DNA of 8,117 nucleotides, taken from positions 1 through 8,117 of the forward strand of contig JBBSUX010000161.1 in NCBI GenBank assembly GCA_038234045.1, read 5' to 3'. The notes under the pieces were generated by a model, which saw nothing but the letters and a program-made list of their open reading frames with translations, did no database searches and was not told the DNA's origin. Every line of letters begins with the position of its first letter. The stretch's first letter is position 1. Positions 1 to 6,833 of the stretch are shown here, piece by piece. Position numbers and translations under genes: made by a program. Origin of the DNA: JBBSUX01 sp038234045. GTDB taxonomy: Bacteria > Pseudomonadota > Gammaproteobacteria > Burkholderiales > Burkholderiaceae_C.

Positions 1-2
1 CA

Positions 3-305
3 CTCCCGTTCGCCAGCGTGGGATCGCAGTACCTCAAAGGCTTTTCTGAAGCGGAGTGGACCGACTACTTCAATGCTGCTGGCTATCCAGCAGAGAGTGC
101 ACTGCCTCCGGACTACCGGCCCTCCGCACCGGAGCCTTTGATCGCATCCCAAAAAGCGCCCACCCCGGGCGCCACCAAGTCAGCCAACGATGCGCGACGC
201 TCACCACGCGCCAACCCCGGCACCGCGCGTGATGAAGAAGCACCTGCGCCTGCTGCGTCGGCCGCTCGCCGCACGCCGGCCAATCCTTCAGGAATCCAGT
301 TCTAG
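3..305 (+). CDS. C-terminal fragment of an unrecognised protein, 5' end outside the window
   Basis: The reading frame is open from the left edge (first full codon at base 3) to a TAG at 303-305, giving about 100 residues. A GTG at 18 could start an ORF, but the frame continues upstream of it with plausible residues (LPFASVGSQYL), so this is more likely the tail of a longer gene. The first 45 residues look like folded protein, with aromatic residues and a GYPAESALPPDYRP stretch. The rest is a low-complexity tail rich in Ala, Pro, Arg and Thr, probably disordered and perhaps cytosolic or periplasmic linker. No catalytic motif or membrane segment is visible in the part present. It converges on rpiA across a 93-base gap (306-398). 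I do not recognise the family and propose no function. Confidence 0.5.
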   Translation, partial: LPFASVGSQYLKGFSEAEWTDYFNAAGYPAESALPPDYRPSAPEPLIASQKAPTPGATKSANDARRSPRANPGTARDEEAPAPAASAARRTPANPSGIQF

Positions 306-398
306 GTACGACGCAGTGAGGCCGGTACGAGCGATACCGATGACAAGACTTGCGCAGGCCCCTCTTCACCTCTAATCGGTACCTGCAACTATCAGGCG

Positions 399-1136
399 TC
401 AGAAGCGCAGAGTCTGAACACCGTGGGCAGTTCCCAGAAGACAAACAGTCGCTTTCTGCCGCGCGAAAACGCCGACTGTCACGACTCCCGGCCACTGGCT
501 GATGCGGTCCTCAAAGGCAACGGGAGATTCGATTTTCAAACCCGTCACGTCCAGCAGATGCTGGCCGTTGTCGGAAATGACCGGTGTTGCATCGGCTTTC
601 AGCCGCAGCCGCGCAACGCCACCCAGCGCAGCGAAGTCCCGACTGATTCGCGCAGAGGCCATCGGAATCACCTCCACCGGGAGTGGAAACTTACCCAGCG
701 TCGGTACCTGCTTGGAGGCGTCTGCAATACAGATGAATTGCCGCGCCAGCGCCGCCACGATCTTTTCACGCGTCAGAGCCGCGCCGCCTCCCTTGATCAT
801 GTGACCGTGCAGGTCAATCTCGTCAGCGCCGTCGATATATGTAGAAAACGACTCGACCTCGTTCGCATCGAGCACTGGAATTCCCAAGGCGGCGAGCCGC
901 TCAGTGCTTGCTCTTGAGCTGCTGACAGCACCCGCGATCCTGTCGCGCATCTCAGCCAGCGCGTCGATGAAGTGATTCACGGTCGAGCCGGTTCCTACGC
1001 CCACCACTTCACCCGGAACCACATAGGCGAGCGCTGCGCGGCCCACCTGCGCCTTGAGCATCTCCTGTTGGGAGCGGGTATCTGACACTGCGGGAGAAAA
1101 AGCGCTGGAGGTTTGCGGGTTGGAATCAGTAGTCAT
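399..1136 (-). CDS. rpiA: Ribose-5-phosphate isomerase A
   Basis: RpiA interconverts ribose 5-phosphate and ribulose 5-phosphate in the non-oxidative pentose phosphate pathway, in the cytoplasm. The 245-residue product shows the family signatures in order: the phosphate-binding VGVGTGST loop (residues 45-52), SSSRAST (72-78), DGADEID (102-108), KGGGAALTREK (115-125) and PLPVEVIPMA (151-160). By alignment to the E. coli enzyme from memory, D102, D105, K115 and the catalytic base E124 match D81, D84, K94 and E103. The chosen ATG at 1134-1136 gives about 21 extra N-terminal residues rich in Ser, Thr and Pro compared with the 219-residue E. coli protein. No strong Shine-Dalgarno precedes it. An in-frame GTG at 1199 would run into pyrD and is less likely. 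An internal ATG at 1061 has AGGAG directly against it, too close to serve. The gene diverges from pyrD. Function is sure; the exact start is less so. Confidence 0.96.
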   Translation of the reverse strand: MTTDSNPQTSSAFSPAVSDTRSQQEMLKAQVGRAALAYVVPGEVVGVGTGSTVNHFIDALAEMRDRIAGAVSSSRASTERLAALGIPVLDANEVESFSTYIDGADEIDLHGHMIKGGGAALTREKIVAALARQFICIADASKQVPTLGKFPLPVEVIPMASARISRDFAALGGVARLRLKADATPVISDNGQHLLDVTGLKIESPVAFEDRISQWPGVVTVGVFARQKATVCLLGTAHGVQTLRF

Positions 1137-1175
1137 TGGGGGAAAATCCGGGGAAATCGAACGGTACGAATTATC
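1120..1175. promoter_or_regulatory. Divergent rpiA/pyrD promoter region (candidate boxes)
   Basis: Only 41 bases (1137-1177) separate the two start codons, so both promoters must lie in or around this gap. For rpiA, the minus strand reads GATAAT at 1175-1170, five of six matches to the sigma-70 -10 consensus, and would give a leader of roughly 27 bases; the -35 position (1198-1193, TGCGTA) is poor. For pyrD, the plus strand has TTGGAA at 1120-1125, 16 bases, then GAAAAT at 1142-1147, each four of six matches. These are consensus matches by eye only, and the two promoters would face each other across a few bases. Confidence 0.35.
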
Positions 1176-1177
1176 CA

Positions 1178-2254
1178 ATGTCACTGCTCCCCTACGCACT
1201 CGCCCGACCGCTTCTCTTCCAGCTGGAGGCAGAGCGCGCGCACGATCTGACGATGAACTTCATTGCGCGATCGCAAAACACCCCCTTGCAGTGGCTCTGG
1301 CAACAAGCGCGCGTCAGCGATCCTGTGGCGCTTGCCGGCCTGTCGTTTCCGAACCGCGTCGGCCTGGCTGCGGGGCTCGACAAGAACGCGCGCTGTATCG
1401 ATGGGCTCGGCGCGATGGGTTTCGGCTTCATCGAAGTAGGAACCGTCACGCCGAAAGCTCAGCCGGGCAACCCGAAACCCCGGATGTTCCGCTTGCCCGA
1501 GGCGCAGGCACTCATCAACCGGCTGGGCTTCAACAATCTTGGCGTCGAAACTTTTCTCGAAAATATCGAGCAATCGCGAGTGCGGCGCATCAGCGATAAA
1601 ACGCAGATTCGCCGCAGTCCCATGCTATTGGGCTTGAATATCGGCAAGAACGCAGAAACACCCATCGAGAGGGCTGCCGATGACTATCTGCAATGCCTCG
1701 CTGCTGTACATCCGCATGCCGACTATGTTGCCGTCAACATCAGTTCACCCAACACCAAAAATCTGCGCAGCCTGCAAGGGGACGAGGCACTGGATTCGCT
1801 GCTCTCTGCCATCGCAAGAAAAGGGGCAGCACTGAACGAACTTCACGCAAAGCGTGTCCCGCTCTTCGTGAAGATCGCACCCGACCTGAACGATGACCAA
1901 ATCGACAACCTCGCAGATGCGTTGCTTCGTCACGGAATGGCGGGAGTCATTGCCACCAACACCACGCTCGCGCGCCAGGCAGTGCAATCGTTGGCGCATG
2001 CACACGAATCCGGAGGGCTGAGTGGCGCGCCGGTACGCGACTCCAGCAACCGCGTCATCGCACGACTACGTAAGCGTTTGGGTGCGGGGTTTCCGATTAT
2101 CGGTGTCGGCGGTATCTTTTCTGCCGAAGACGCACTCGGAAAGCTGATCGCCGGAGCCGACTTGGTGCAACTCTATACCGGACTGATCTATCGCGGACCG
2201 GCTTTGGTCGGGACGGTAGCGCGTGCGCTGCGCGAAGCCTCGAACCGCCCGTAA
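1178..2254 (+). CDS. pyrD: Dihydroorotate dehydrogenase (quinone), class 2
   Basis: PyrD oxidises dihydroorotate to orotate in de novo pyrimidine synthesis, using FMN and passing electrons to membrane quinone. The product is 358 residues. It begins with the class 2 amphipathic N-terminal region that associates with the inner membrane (residues 1-30). Next come GLAAGLDKN (62-70), FIEVGTVTPKAQPGNPKPR (84-102), INRLGFNN (113-120), LGLNIGKN (151-158) and VNISSPNT (186-193). Ser190 corresponds to the class 2 catalytic Ser175 of E. coli. VKIAPDLND (231-239), IATNTT (258-263), GGLSG (279-283) and the FMN phosphate site IIGVGGIFS (307-315) follow. ATG 1178 was chosen because it starts the conserved MSLLPYALARPLLFQLE; the ATG at 1136 adds 14 unconserved residues and overlaps the rpiA start. 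No strong Shine-Dalgarno is visible. A roughly 12-residue insertion is present near residues 134-147 relative to E. coli PyrD (336 residues). Confidence 0.97.
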   Translation: MSLLPYALARPLLFQLEAERAHDLTMNFIARSQNTPLQWLWQQARVSDPVALAGLSFPNRVGLAAGLDKNARCIDGLGAMGFGFIEVGTVTPKAQPGNPKPRMFRLPEAQALINRLGFNNLGVETFLENIEQSRVRRISDKTQIRRSPMLLGLNIGKNAETPIERAADDYLQCLAAVHPHADYVAVNISSPNTKNLRSLQGDEALDSLLSAIARKGAALNELHAKRVPLFVKIAPDLNDDQIDNLADALLRHGMAGVIATNTTLARQAVQSLAHAHESGGLSGAPVRDSSNRVIARLRKRLGAGFPIIGVGGIFSAEDALGKLIAGADLVQLYTGLIYRGPALVGTVARALREASNRP

Positions 2255-2337
2255 AAAAAATCTCTGCAAAAATGCCATGCTTGAGCCGGGCGCGACACAA
2301 AGATCAAGTTCATGAAATCGAGCGCCAGCTTGTGACT

Positions 2338-2376
2338 CGACAAGTCTGACCAACAGATCTTCGCGTCAGGTTGTCG
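2338..2376. repeat. Imperfect 11-bp hairpin in the convergent pyrD/hydrolase gap
   Basis: CGACAA (2338-2343) pairs with TTGTCG (2371-2376) and CTGAC (2346-2350) pairs with GTCAG (2365-2369). A small internal loop (GT against G) separates the two stems, and the 14-base apical loop contains AGATCT. It sits in the 157-base gap between two converging genes, where a bidirectional terminator would be expected. No T-run follows the stem on either strand, so it is not a standard intrinsic terminator. It could be an RNA end-stabilising structure or chance. The only long homopolymer nearby is the A-run at 2253-2260 just after the pyrD stop, which is a T-run for minus-strand transcripts. It is preceded only by a very weak hairpin (GCA/TGC arms around 2264-2273). 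Confidence 0.4.
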
Positions 2377-2406
2377 CCGGCATGGGTTCACAGGAGTGAG
2401 ATATCA

Positions 2407-2423
2407 CCGGCTCATCCAGCCGG
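2407..2423 (-). repeat. 6-bp GC-rich stem-loop spanning the hydrolase stop codon
   Basis: CCGGCT (2407-2412) and AGCCGG (2418-2423) form a perfect stem with a five-base loop, overlapping the last codons and the TGA (2414-2412, minus strand) of the hydrolase gene. No T-tract follows on the minus strand, so termination here would need Rho or another factor. It may simply reflect codon choice in the C-terminal tail. Confidence 0.3.
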
Positions 2424-3311
2424 ATCCGAAATTGCGCCACTCCCTCGTGCGATTTCATTGATCCAGGCAACCAGATTTGTAATAACTTCGACTCGATTCG
2501 TTTCGTTGAATACTTCATGCCTCGCGCCGCCGTAGACGTGAGACGAAACATTCGTCAACCCTGCATTCCGGTAACGCTCAAGCAGCGGATAAAACCATTC
2601 GAGTTGATGGTTGATGGGATCCTGATCGCCCACAAAGGCGAACAGTGGAAGGTTTGGCCTGATCCGCTTCAATTTTTCGACTTCCGCAGCGCGAGCGCAT
2701 TCGGCCAACATCGATTGAAACGAAGCTGCAGTAATAGTAAATCCACACAGCGGATCTGCGATATAGGCATCCACCGTCGCCGCATCCCGGCTGAGCCAAT
2801 CGAAGGGTGTACGCGGATTTGGGAACGCTGAGTTCGCATCTTCCAACGTCCACCCTGCCACGATCTGAGATTCCAGCAGATTGACGGCGGTGGTCCCCGA
2901 AAGTGCGATGCCTTGCACCAGTTCGCTATGGTCCAGCAAATAGACTTGAGCGGCGAACGAGCCCATGCTGTGACCGAGCAGGACAAGCGGCGCGCCAGCG
3001 TGCCGCGACCGCGCGAAACGACTCACCACAGCCATATCGTCCACCAAAGCGGCGAAACCGCCTCTCCCGAAATCGCCCAGCTCACCACGGCCAGCCGCGT
3101 CAGCTCCATGACCTCGGTGCTCGTTGGCATAGACAGCACAACCGGCCAGGGCTAAGGACTGGGCCAAGGCGTCATAGCGACTGGTGTGCTCTCCCATGCC
3201 ATGAGCAATCTGAACCACAGCCCGTACCGGTGCATCGCCGTTCCATCCATATGTCTCGATGGCGTGACCATCATTGCCGTCAAGTGTGTAGCGGGATCTG
3301 GAGGAGTTCAT
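2412..3311 (-). CDS. Alpha/beta hydrolase, monoacylglycerol lipase / S33 (Hydrolase_4) type
   Basis: This is a probable serine esterase or lipase of 299 residues. It has no signal peptide or membrane segment, so it is likely cytoplasmic. The fold markers appear in order: the oxyanion-region HGMGEH (residues 37-42), NEHRGHG (63-69) as in monoglyceride lipases, the nucleophile elbow GHSMG with Ser115, the acid D231 in GDQDP (228-232), and His265 in GGARHEVFNE. Between about 140 and 215 lies the cap domain that sets substrate choice. The family contains monoacylglycerol lipases, lysophospholipases and other carboxylesterases, so the reaction (ester hydrolysis) is more certain than the substrate. 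It is the last gene of the transporter operon, 27 bases after the second permease. The nearest Shine-Dalgarno-like sequence, AAAAGG, is 10 bases from the ATG and lies inside a small hairpin. A role in hydrolysing an ester of the imported compound is inferred from position only. Confidence 0.88.
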   Translation of the reverse strand: MNSSRSRYTLDGNDGHAIETYGWNGDAPVRAVVQIAHGMGEHTSRYDALAQSLALAGCAVYANEHRGHGADAAGRGELGDFGRGGFAALVDDMAVVSRFARSRHAGAPLVLLGHSMGSFAAQVYLLDHSELVQGIALSGTTAVNLLESQIVAGWTLEDANSAFPNPRTPFDWLSRDAATVDAYIADPLCGFTITAASFQSMLAECARAAEVEKLKRIRPNLPLFAFVGDQDPINHQLEWFYPLLERYRNAGLTNVSSHVYGGARHEVFNETNRVEVITNLVAWINEIARGSGAISDPAG

Positions 3312-3314
3312 GGA

Positions 3315-3327
3315 AAAAGCGCCTTTT
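3315..3327 (-). promoter_or_regulatory. Small hairpin covering the likely hydrolase ribosome binding site
   Basis: In the 27-base gap before the hydrolase, the minus strand reads AAAAG-GCG-CTTTT, a perfect 5-bp stem with a 3-base loop. The 5' arm contains the only Shine-Dalgarno candidate (AAAAGG, 3327-3322), with a 10-base spacing to the ATG. Pairing would hide it, which could set hydrolase output below that of the transporter. The stem is short and AT-rich, so the effect may be small. Confidence 0.3.
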
Positions 3328-3338
3328 ATTGAACGGTC

Positions 3339-4319
3339 TTAACGATGACGCAGCGAATAGCCTAATGCAGCGACCGCGATGATGGCCCCCTGCAGCATCA
3401 GGCGCCCCGACTCGCCAAGGCCCAGACTGGTGAGCAAATTAAACAAAAAAGTCAGCATAAATGCCGCTACTGCAGGGCCAGCCATACCGCCGCGACCGTT
3501 GCCAAAGTTCACCCCGCCCAGGATGGCCGCTGCTAAGGAGTTAAGCGCCAGATCCTGCCCCAAGGTAGTGCTGCCGGAGCCGACGAATCCCACCAACGCA
3601 AAGCCACAAAGGACAGAAATCAAAGCCGAGACTACGTGCCCCTGGAAGATCACGCGCAAATGTGGAACACCCGAAAGCGCTGCCGCCTGGGGATTGGCGC
3701 CGACGGCATCAAGGTACCGTCCAAATACGGTAAATTTCAAGAGGATGGCAGCTGGGATCGCCACAGCAAACCATAGCAGCACCGGGACCGGTATCCCCAG
3801 CAAGCGGCTGGTCGCCAAATCACTCAGAAATTCCGGTGCATCTCCGGGCGCCCGAAACTGCGACAGCGCGATCACGATTCCCAACAAGATCATCGCCATG
3901 GCCAACGTCACGATGACTGCGGAGGCACGTGCCCAGACAATTAACGCGCCGTTGATCGAGCCGACCAGCAGGCCCAGAAAAACGCACATCAGCATCGCCA
4001 CAGCACTTGATACCGGAAAAAACCCGCTGGTCAAAATGTAGGACACCGCCACTATCACGCCACCCGACGAAAGATCCAGCGACCGGGCCCGCATGACCAG
4101 AGACTGCCCCACTACTGCCAAGCCAAGAGGAGCTGCTTGACGCAGAATTAAAGGCAGTAGCGACAATGACAAAAGCTGCGGTCGAATAAAGGCCGCCACG
4201 ATCAATAAAATGACGGTACCTGTGTAAGCGGGCGGTGCTCCTGAAACAAGTGAGATCAGCTCGCGCCACCAAGGAGATGCAACCCGACCGGTAAAAAGCG
4301 TTTGCACTTCTGTTTTCAT
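3339..4319 (-). CDS. ABC importer permease, RbsC-like (BPD_transp_2 family), second permease
   Basis: This 326-residue inner-membrane protein is one of the two channel subunits of the importer. Hydrophobic segments fill most of the chain, roughly at residues 34-49, 60-76, 86-103, 104-127, 132-153, 176-198, 226-249, 256-270, 278-298 and 309-320. The family landmarks are RSLDLSSGGVI (79-89), which corresponds to GIDLSVGS in RbsC, AVGANP (205-210) and the AAAILGG cytoplasmic coupling region (263-269). The start at 4319 was chosen because its ATG overlaps the TGA of the upstream permease as ATGA (4319-4316). A start 30 bases further upstream would extend into that gene without family support. The overlap implies translational coupling. 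It differs clearly from its partner permease, which suggests a heterodimer as in the YtfT/YjfF or LsrC/LsrD systems rather than an RbsC homodimer. Substrate unknown. Confidence 0.92.
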   Translation of the reverse strand: MKTEVQTLFTGRVASPWWRELISLVSGAPPAYTGTVILLIVAAFIRPQLLSLSLLPLILRQAAPLGLAVVGQSLVMRARSLDLSSGGVIVAVSYILTSGFFPVSSAVAMLMCVFLGLLVGSINGALIVWARASAVIVTLAMAMILLGIVIALSQFRAPGDAPEFLSDLATSRLLGIPVPVLLWFAVAIPAAILLKFTVFGRYLDAVGANPQAAALSGVPHLRVIFQGHVVSALISVLCGFALVGFVGSGSTTLGQDLALNSLAAAILGGVNFGNGRGGMAGPAVAAFMLTFLFNLLTSLGLGESGRLMLQGAIIAVAALGYSLRHR

Positions 4320-5236
4320 AAGCCCACCACTGTCCGACGCTGAGAACAAACGGCAGCCAACAACAACGCCCCGGTGATAGCTCCACTCAGAAACGGCGAA
4401 ATGCCGAGCAAATTGATCCCGTTGGTCAGAAAGCCCAGGCTCAGCGCACCCGTTACTACGCCCAAAATCCCGCCGATGCCGCCCGTGAGTTGAACGCCGC
4501 CAAGAGCCACCGCTGTCACTGACTGCAAGCCGTAGGAAGCCCCCATTGCCGGGTCCCCAGACGAGATACGCGCTGCCAGATAAACTCCTGCCACCACTGC
4601 CAGCACACTGCAGATCACGTAACTAACAACAATCACACCGACCGACCGCACCCCGTTGAGATGCGCGCTGACAGGGTTGGCGCCGACCGCAAAAATGTGC
4701 ATCCCGAGGCGCGAGCGGTAAAGCAATAGACCAATCAGCGCCAAGCAAAGGACGCACCACAGGAAAGGTTGCGGAACTCCCCACAAGACATCATTGGCAA
4801 GCGCTCCCAGGCGACCCGATACCCGCCCGCCCGGAATGGGAAGCACCAGATAAGCGAGACCTTGCAAGAATGTCATGGAACTCAACGTCATTACCAACGG
4901 ATGAACGCCGCCTATGGCAACACCCACGCCATTGACCATTCCCACAATCACGCCCAGGGCCAATGCCAAGGCGACGCCCCAAAATGGATCGGGTGTTATC
5001 GCCACAATGCAGCCCGCAAGACTCACCACAGACCCGACGGACAGATCGATACCCGCAATCAGAGCAACTACAAGCTGCCCTAGCGATACGATCAGCAATG
5101 CCGCCACCTGCCCAACGACGTTCGCCAGATTTTGCGGCTCCAGAAAGTGCGACGACGCGACTGCCAAGAACGCGAAAATCAGCACCGGTAATCCAATGGT
5201 GTAACGGTTGGCGCCGGAGCGCGCTGACAGCCTCAT
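4316..5236 (-). CDS. ABC importer permease, RbsC-like (BPD_transp_2 family), first permease
   Basis: This 306-residue polytopic inner-membrane protein is the partner channel subunit. Hydrophobic segments cover about residues 14-30, 40-60, 66-80, 85-109, 113-133, 155-173, 199-221, 236-260, 261-279 and 282-297. It has the classic RbsC signature GIDLSVGS (62-69), AVGANP (183-188) and an AVALGG coupling region (242-247). The ATG at 5236-5234 overlaps the TGA of the ATPase gene as ATGA. A GAGG Shine-Dalgarno seven bases upstream sits inside the last codons of the ATPase gene, so the start is well supported. Length and topology are normal for the family. Within the ribose/galactose class of importers the sequence alone does not reveal the substrate. 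Confidence 0.94.
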   Translation of the reverse strand: MRLSARSGANRYTIGLPVLIFAFLAVASSHFLEPQNLANVVGQVAALLIVSLGQLVVALIAGIDLSVGSVVSLAGCIVAITPDPFWGVALALALGVIVGMVNGVGVAIGGVHPLVMTLSSMTFLQGLAYLVLPIPGGRVSGRLGALANDVLWGVPQPFLWCVLCLALIGLLLYRSRLGMHIFAVGANPVSAHLNGVRSVGVIVVSYVICSVLAVVAGVYLAARISSGDPAMGASYGLQSVTAVALGGVQLTGGIGGILGVVTGALSLGFLTNGINLLGISPFLSGAITGALLLAAVCSQRRTVVGL

Positions 5237-6825
5237 GTCGTAACCTCGCGCGCATCCTGTCGGTCAGTAGGCTGCGGTGGCTTGACATCAGCAAGTGCTA
5301 ACGCAAGCAGACCTTCTTCAGTGGCGGCTTCAGCCTCAACGCATCCCACGACACAGCCAGCATTCACGATCAAGATGCGGTCGCACAGACCGATCAGTTC
5401 TGGGAGATCACTGGAGAGCGCCAGCACCGCACCGCCTTGGTTTGCGAACTCGCGGAGCAGACCGTAAATCTCTGCCTTGGCCCCGACGTCCACGCCGCGC
5501 GTGGGCTGTTCAATGATCAAGGTGTCCACGCCGGCTGCCAGCCAGCGCCCGATCATGACCTTCTGCTGGTTACCACCCGACAATGCACTGACTTCCTGAG
5601 CAAGGTCGCGCGCACGCAACTGCATTCGCTTCGCGATGCCGGCGACCACGACGTCGTCGCGGCGGGCGGTGCGCAGCAGTCCCATACCGCGCAAGGCGCC
5701 CAGCCACATGTTGTCTTGAATGGAAAGATCCAGATATAAGCCCTCAAGCTTGCGGTCTTCCGGAATCAGCCCTACGCCCTGTTCGACGATGCGCACAACG
5801 CCAACAGATGGGTCGAACGCACGGGATTCACCGGTGCGGTGCGTTCTCAGGATGTCGCTGCGCCAAGGAGGCACCGCCCCAGCCAAGGACCGGACAATTT
5901 CACGCTGACCCTGGCCCTCCAGCCCACCCATGCCGACAATTTCGCCGCGTCGCAATACAAACTTGGCAGTTGGCCCATGCATCATTGGCGTCAGCGAACG
6001 CACATCCAAAGCTGATGCGCCGGGTGCTTTGGAACGCCGTGGCGGAAATAGCGATTGCAAAGGGCGACCCACCATCAAGGTGATGAGTCGATCCGGGGAG
6101 AGTGCCCCGATCGGTTCGGTACAGACCAGCTTTCCATCTTTCAGGACTGTCACTGTGTCACACAGCCGGAAAATCTCGTCAAGCCGGTGACTGATATAGA
6201 ACACCAGCTTGCCCTGAGCCTTCAAAGCTTTCAGCAATGTTTCCAGTTTGCTCACCTCGGCCCGATTTAATGGCGCTGTCGGCTCGTCAAAAATAAAAAC
6301 AGTGGCGTCGGTAGATACACCCTTGGCAATCTCCACCAACTGTTGCTGACCAATCGTAAGGCTACCGCAGGGGCTTCGAGGGTCTAGGTCAATACCGATC
6401 CGCGCCAGAACTTGCTGCGCTTCCTGAAGCATCTCAGAACGCGACAGCAAGCCCATCTTCGTTGGTTCCCGCCCTAGCAGAAGATTCTCGGCTACCGTCA
6501 AGTTGGACAGCACCGTCAGCTCCTGAAACACGGTGGAGATCCCAATACTTCGCGCTGCTGCCGGGCTATTCAAGCGAACAGCTTGACCGCCGATCCTCAG
6601 TTCGCCCTCATCAGGATGGAATACTCCCGCGAGGAGCTTCATCAGTGTCGACTTGCCGGCGCCATTCTCTCCAGTGATCGCATGGATCGACCCGGTAAGA
6701 CCCGTAAGGCTCACGTTGTTGAGCGCGATAGTCGACCCAAACGACTTAGAGACGTTATGGACAACGATAAGCTCTCGCTGCCCCCCACACACTGAAACCA
6801 CGTCGCTCAGCGCTTCACTTTGCAT
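5233..6825 (-). CDS. CUT2-type sugar ABC importer ATP-binding protein, two fused ABC domains (RbsA/MglA-like)
   Basis: This 530-residue cytoplasmic ATPase powers the importer. Domain 1 (about 18-255) is complete: Walker A GENGAGKST (52-60), Q-loop Q101, signature LTIGQQQ (156-162, the usual RbsA-type variant), Walker B FIFDEPT with D180 and E181, and H-loop His213. Domain 2 (about 270-512) is degenerate at the nucleotide site. Its Walker A position reads GMGGLEGQGQRE (298-309) without Lys-Ser/Thr, as is normal for this family. Its signature LSGGNQQK (415-422) is intact and completes the domain 1 site. Its Walker B reads LIIEQPTRGVDVGAK (436-450), with E439-Q440 where RbsA has Asp-Glu, and the H-loop position is SSD (471-473) with no His. 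ATP hydrolysis is therefore expected at one composite site. The gene starts 8 bases after the binding-protein stop, with no clear Shine-Dalgarno, so it may depend on upstream translation. It ends in an ATGA overlap with the first permease. Confidence 0.95.
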   Translation of the reverse strand: MQSEALSDVVSVCGGQRELIVVHNVSKSFGSTIALNNVSLTGLTGSIHAITGENGAGKSTLMKLLAGVFHPDEGELRIGGQAVRLNSPAAARSIGISTVFQELTVLSNLTVAENLLLGREPTKMGLLSRSEMLQEAQQVLARIGIDLDPRSPCGSLTIGQQQLVEIAKGVSTDATVFIFDEPTAPLNRAEVSKLETLLKALKAQGKLVFYISHRLDEIFRLCDTVTVLKDGKLVCTEPIGALSPDRLITLMVGRPLQSLFPPRRSKAPGASALDVRSLTPMMHGPTAKFVLRRGEIVGMGGLEGQGQREIVRSLAGAVPPWRSDILRTHRTGESRAFDPSVGVVRIVEQGVGLIPEDRKLEGLYLDLSIQDNMWLGALRGMGLLRTARRDDVVVAGIAKRMQLRARDLAQEVSALSGGNQQKVMIGRWLAAGVDTLIIEQPTRGVDVGAKAEIYGLLREFANQGGAVLALSSDLPELIGLCDRILIVNAGCVVGCVEAEAATEEGLLALALADVKPPQPTDRQDAREVTT

Positions 6826-6833
6826 GCCAAGCT

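Noticed and set aside
335..381. Inverted repeat TACCGAT / ATCGGTA in the gap between the left-edge gene and rpiA, considered as a terminator
   Set aside because: Seven-base arms are separated by 33 bases and no T-run follows on either strand; this is near what chance would give.
70..495. 141-codon minus-strand open frame covering the left-edge gene and the end of rpiA
   Set aside because: It overlaps rpiA on the same strand in another frame and has Arg/Ser-rich shadow-like composition with no recognisable domain.
423..917. 164-codon plus-strand open frame inside rpiA
   Set aside because: It lies antisense to a confidently identified rpiA and shows no family motif; it is a shadow frame.
1136..1177. 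Upstream ATG for pyrD at 1136
   Set aside because: It would add 14 residues unlike any class 2 PyrD N-terminus and overlap the rpiA start codon; MSLLPYALARP at 1178 is the family-like beginning.
3924..3933. Perfect palindrome GGCACGTGCC
   Set aside because: It lies inside permease coding sequence in GC-rich DNA, with no second copy noticed; most likely chance.
3379..4041. 220-codon plus-strand open frame antisense to the second permease
   Set aside because: Its Pro/Ala/Thr-rich composition is typical of the complement of a hydrophobic membrane gene, and the permease frame has clear family motifs and coupled start/stop signals.
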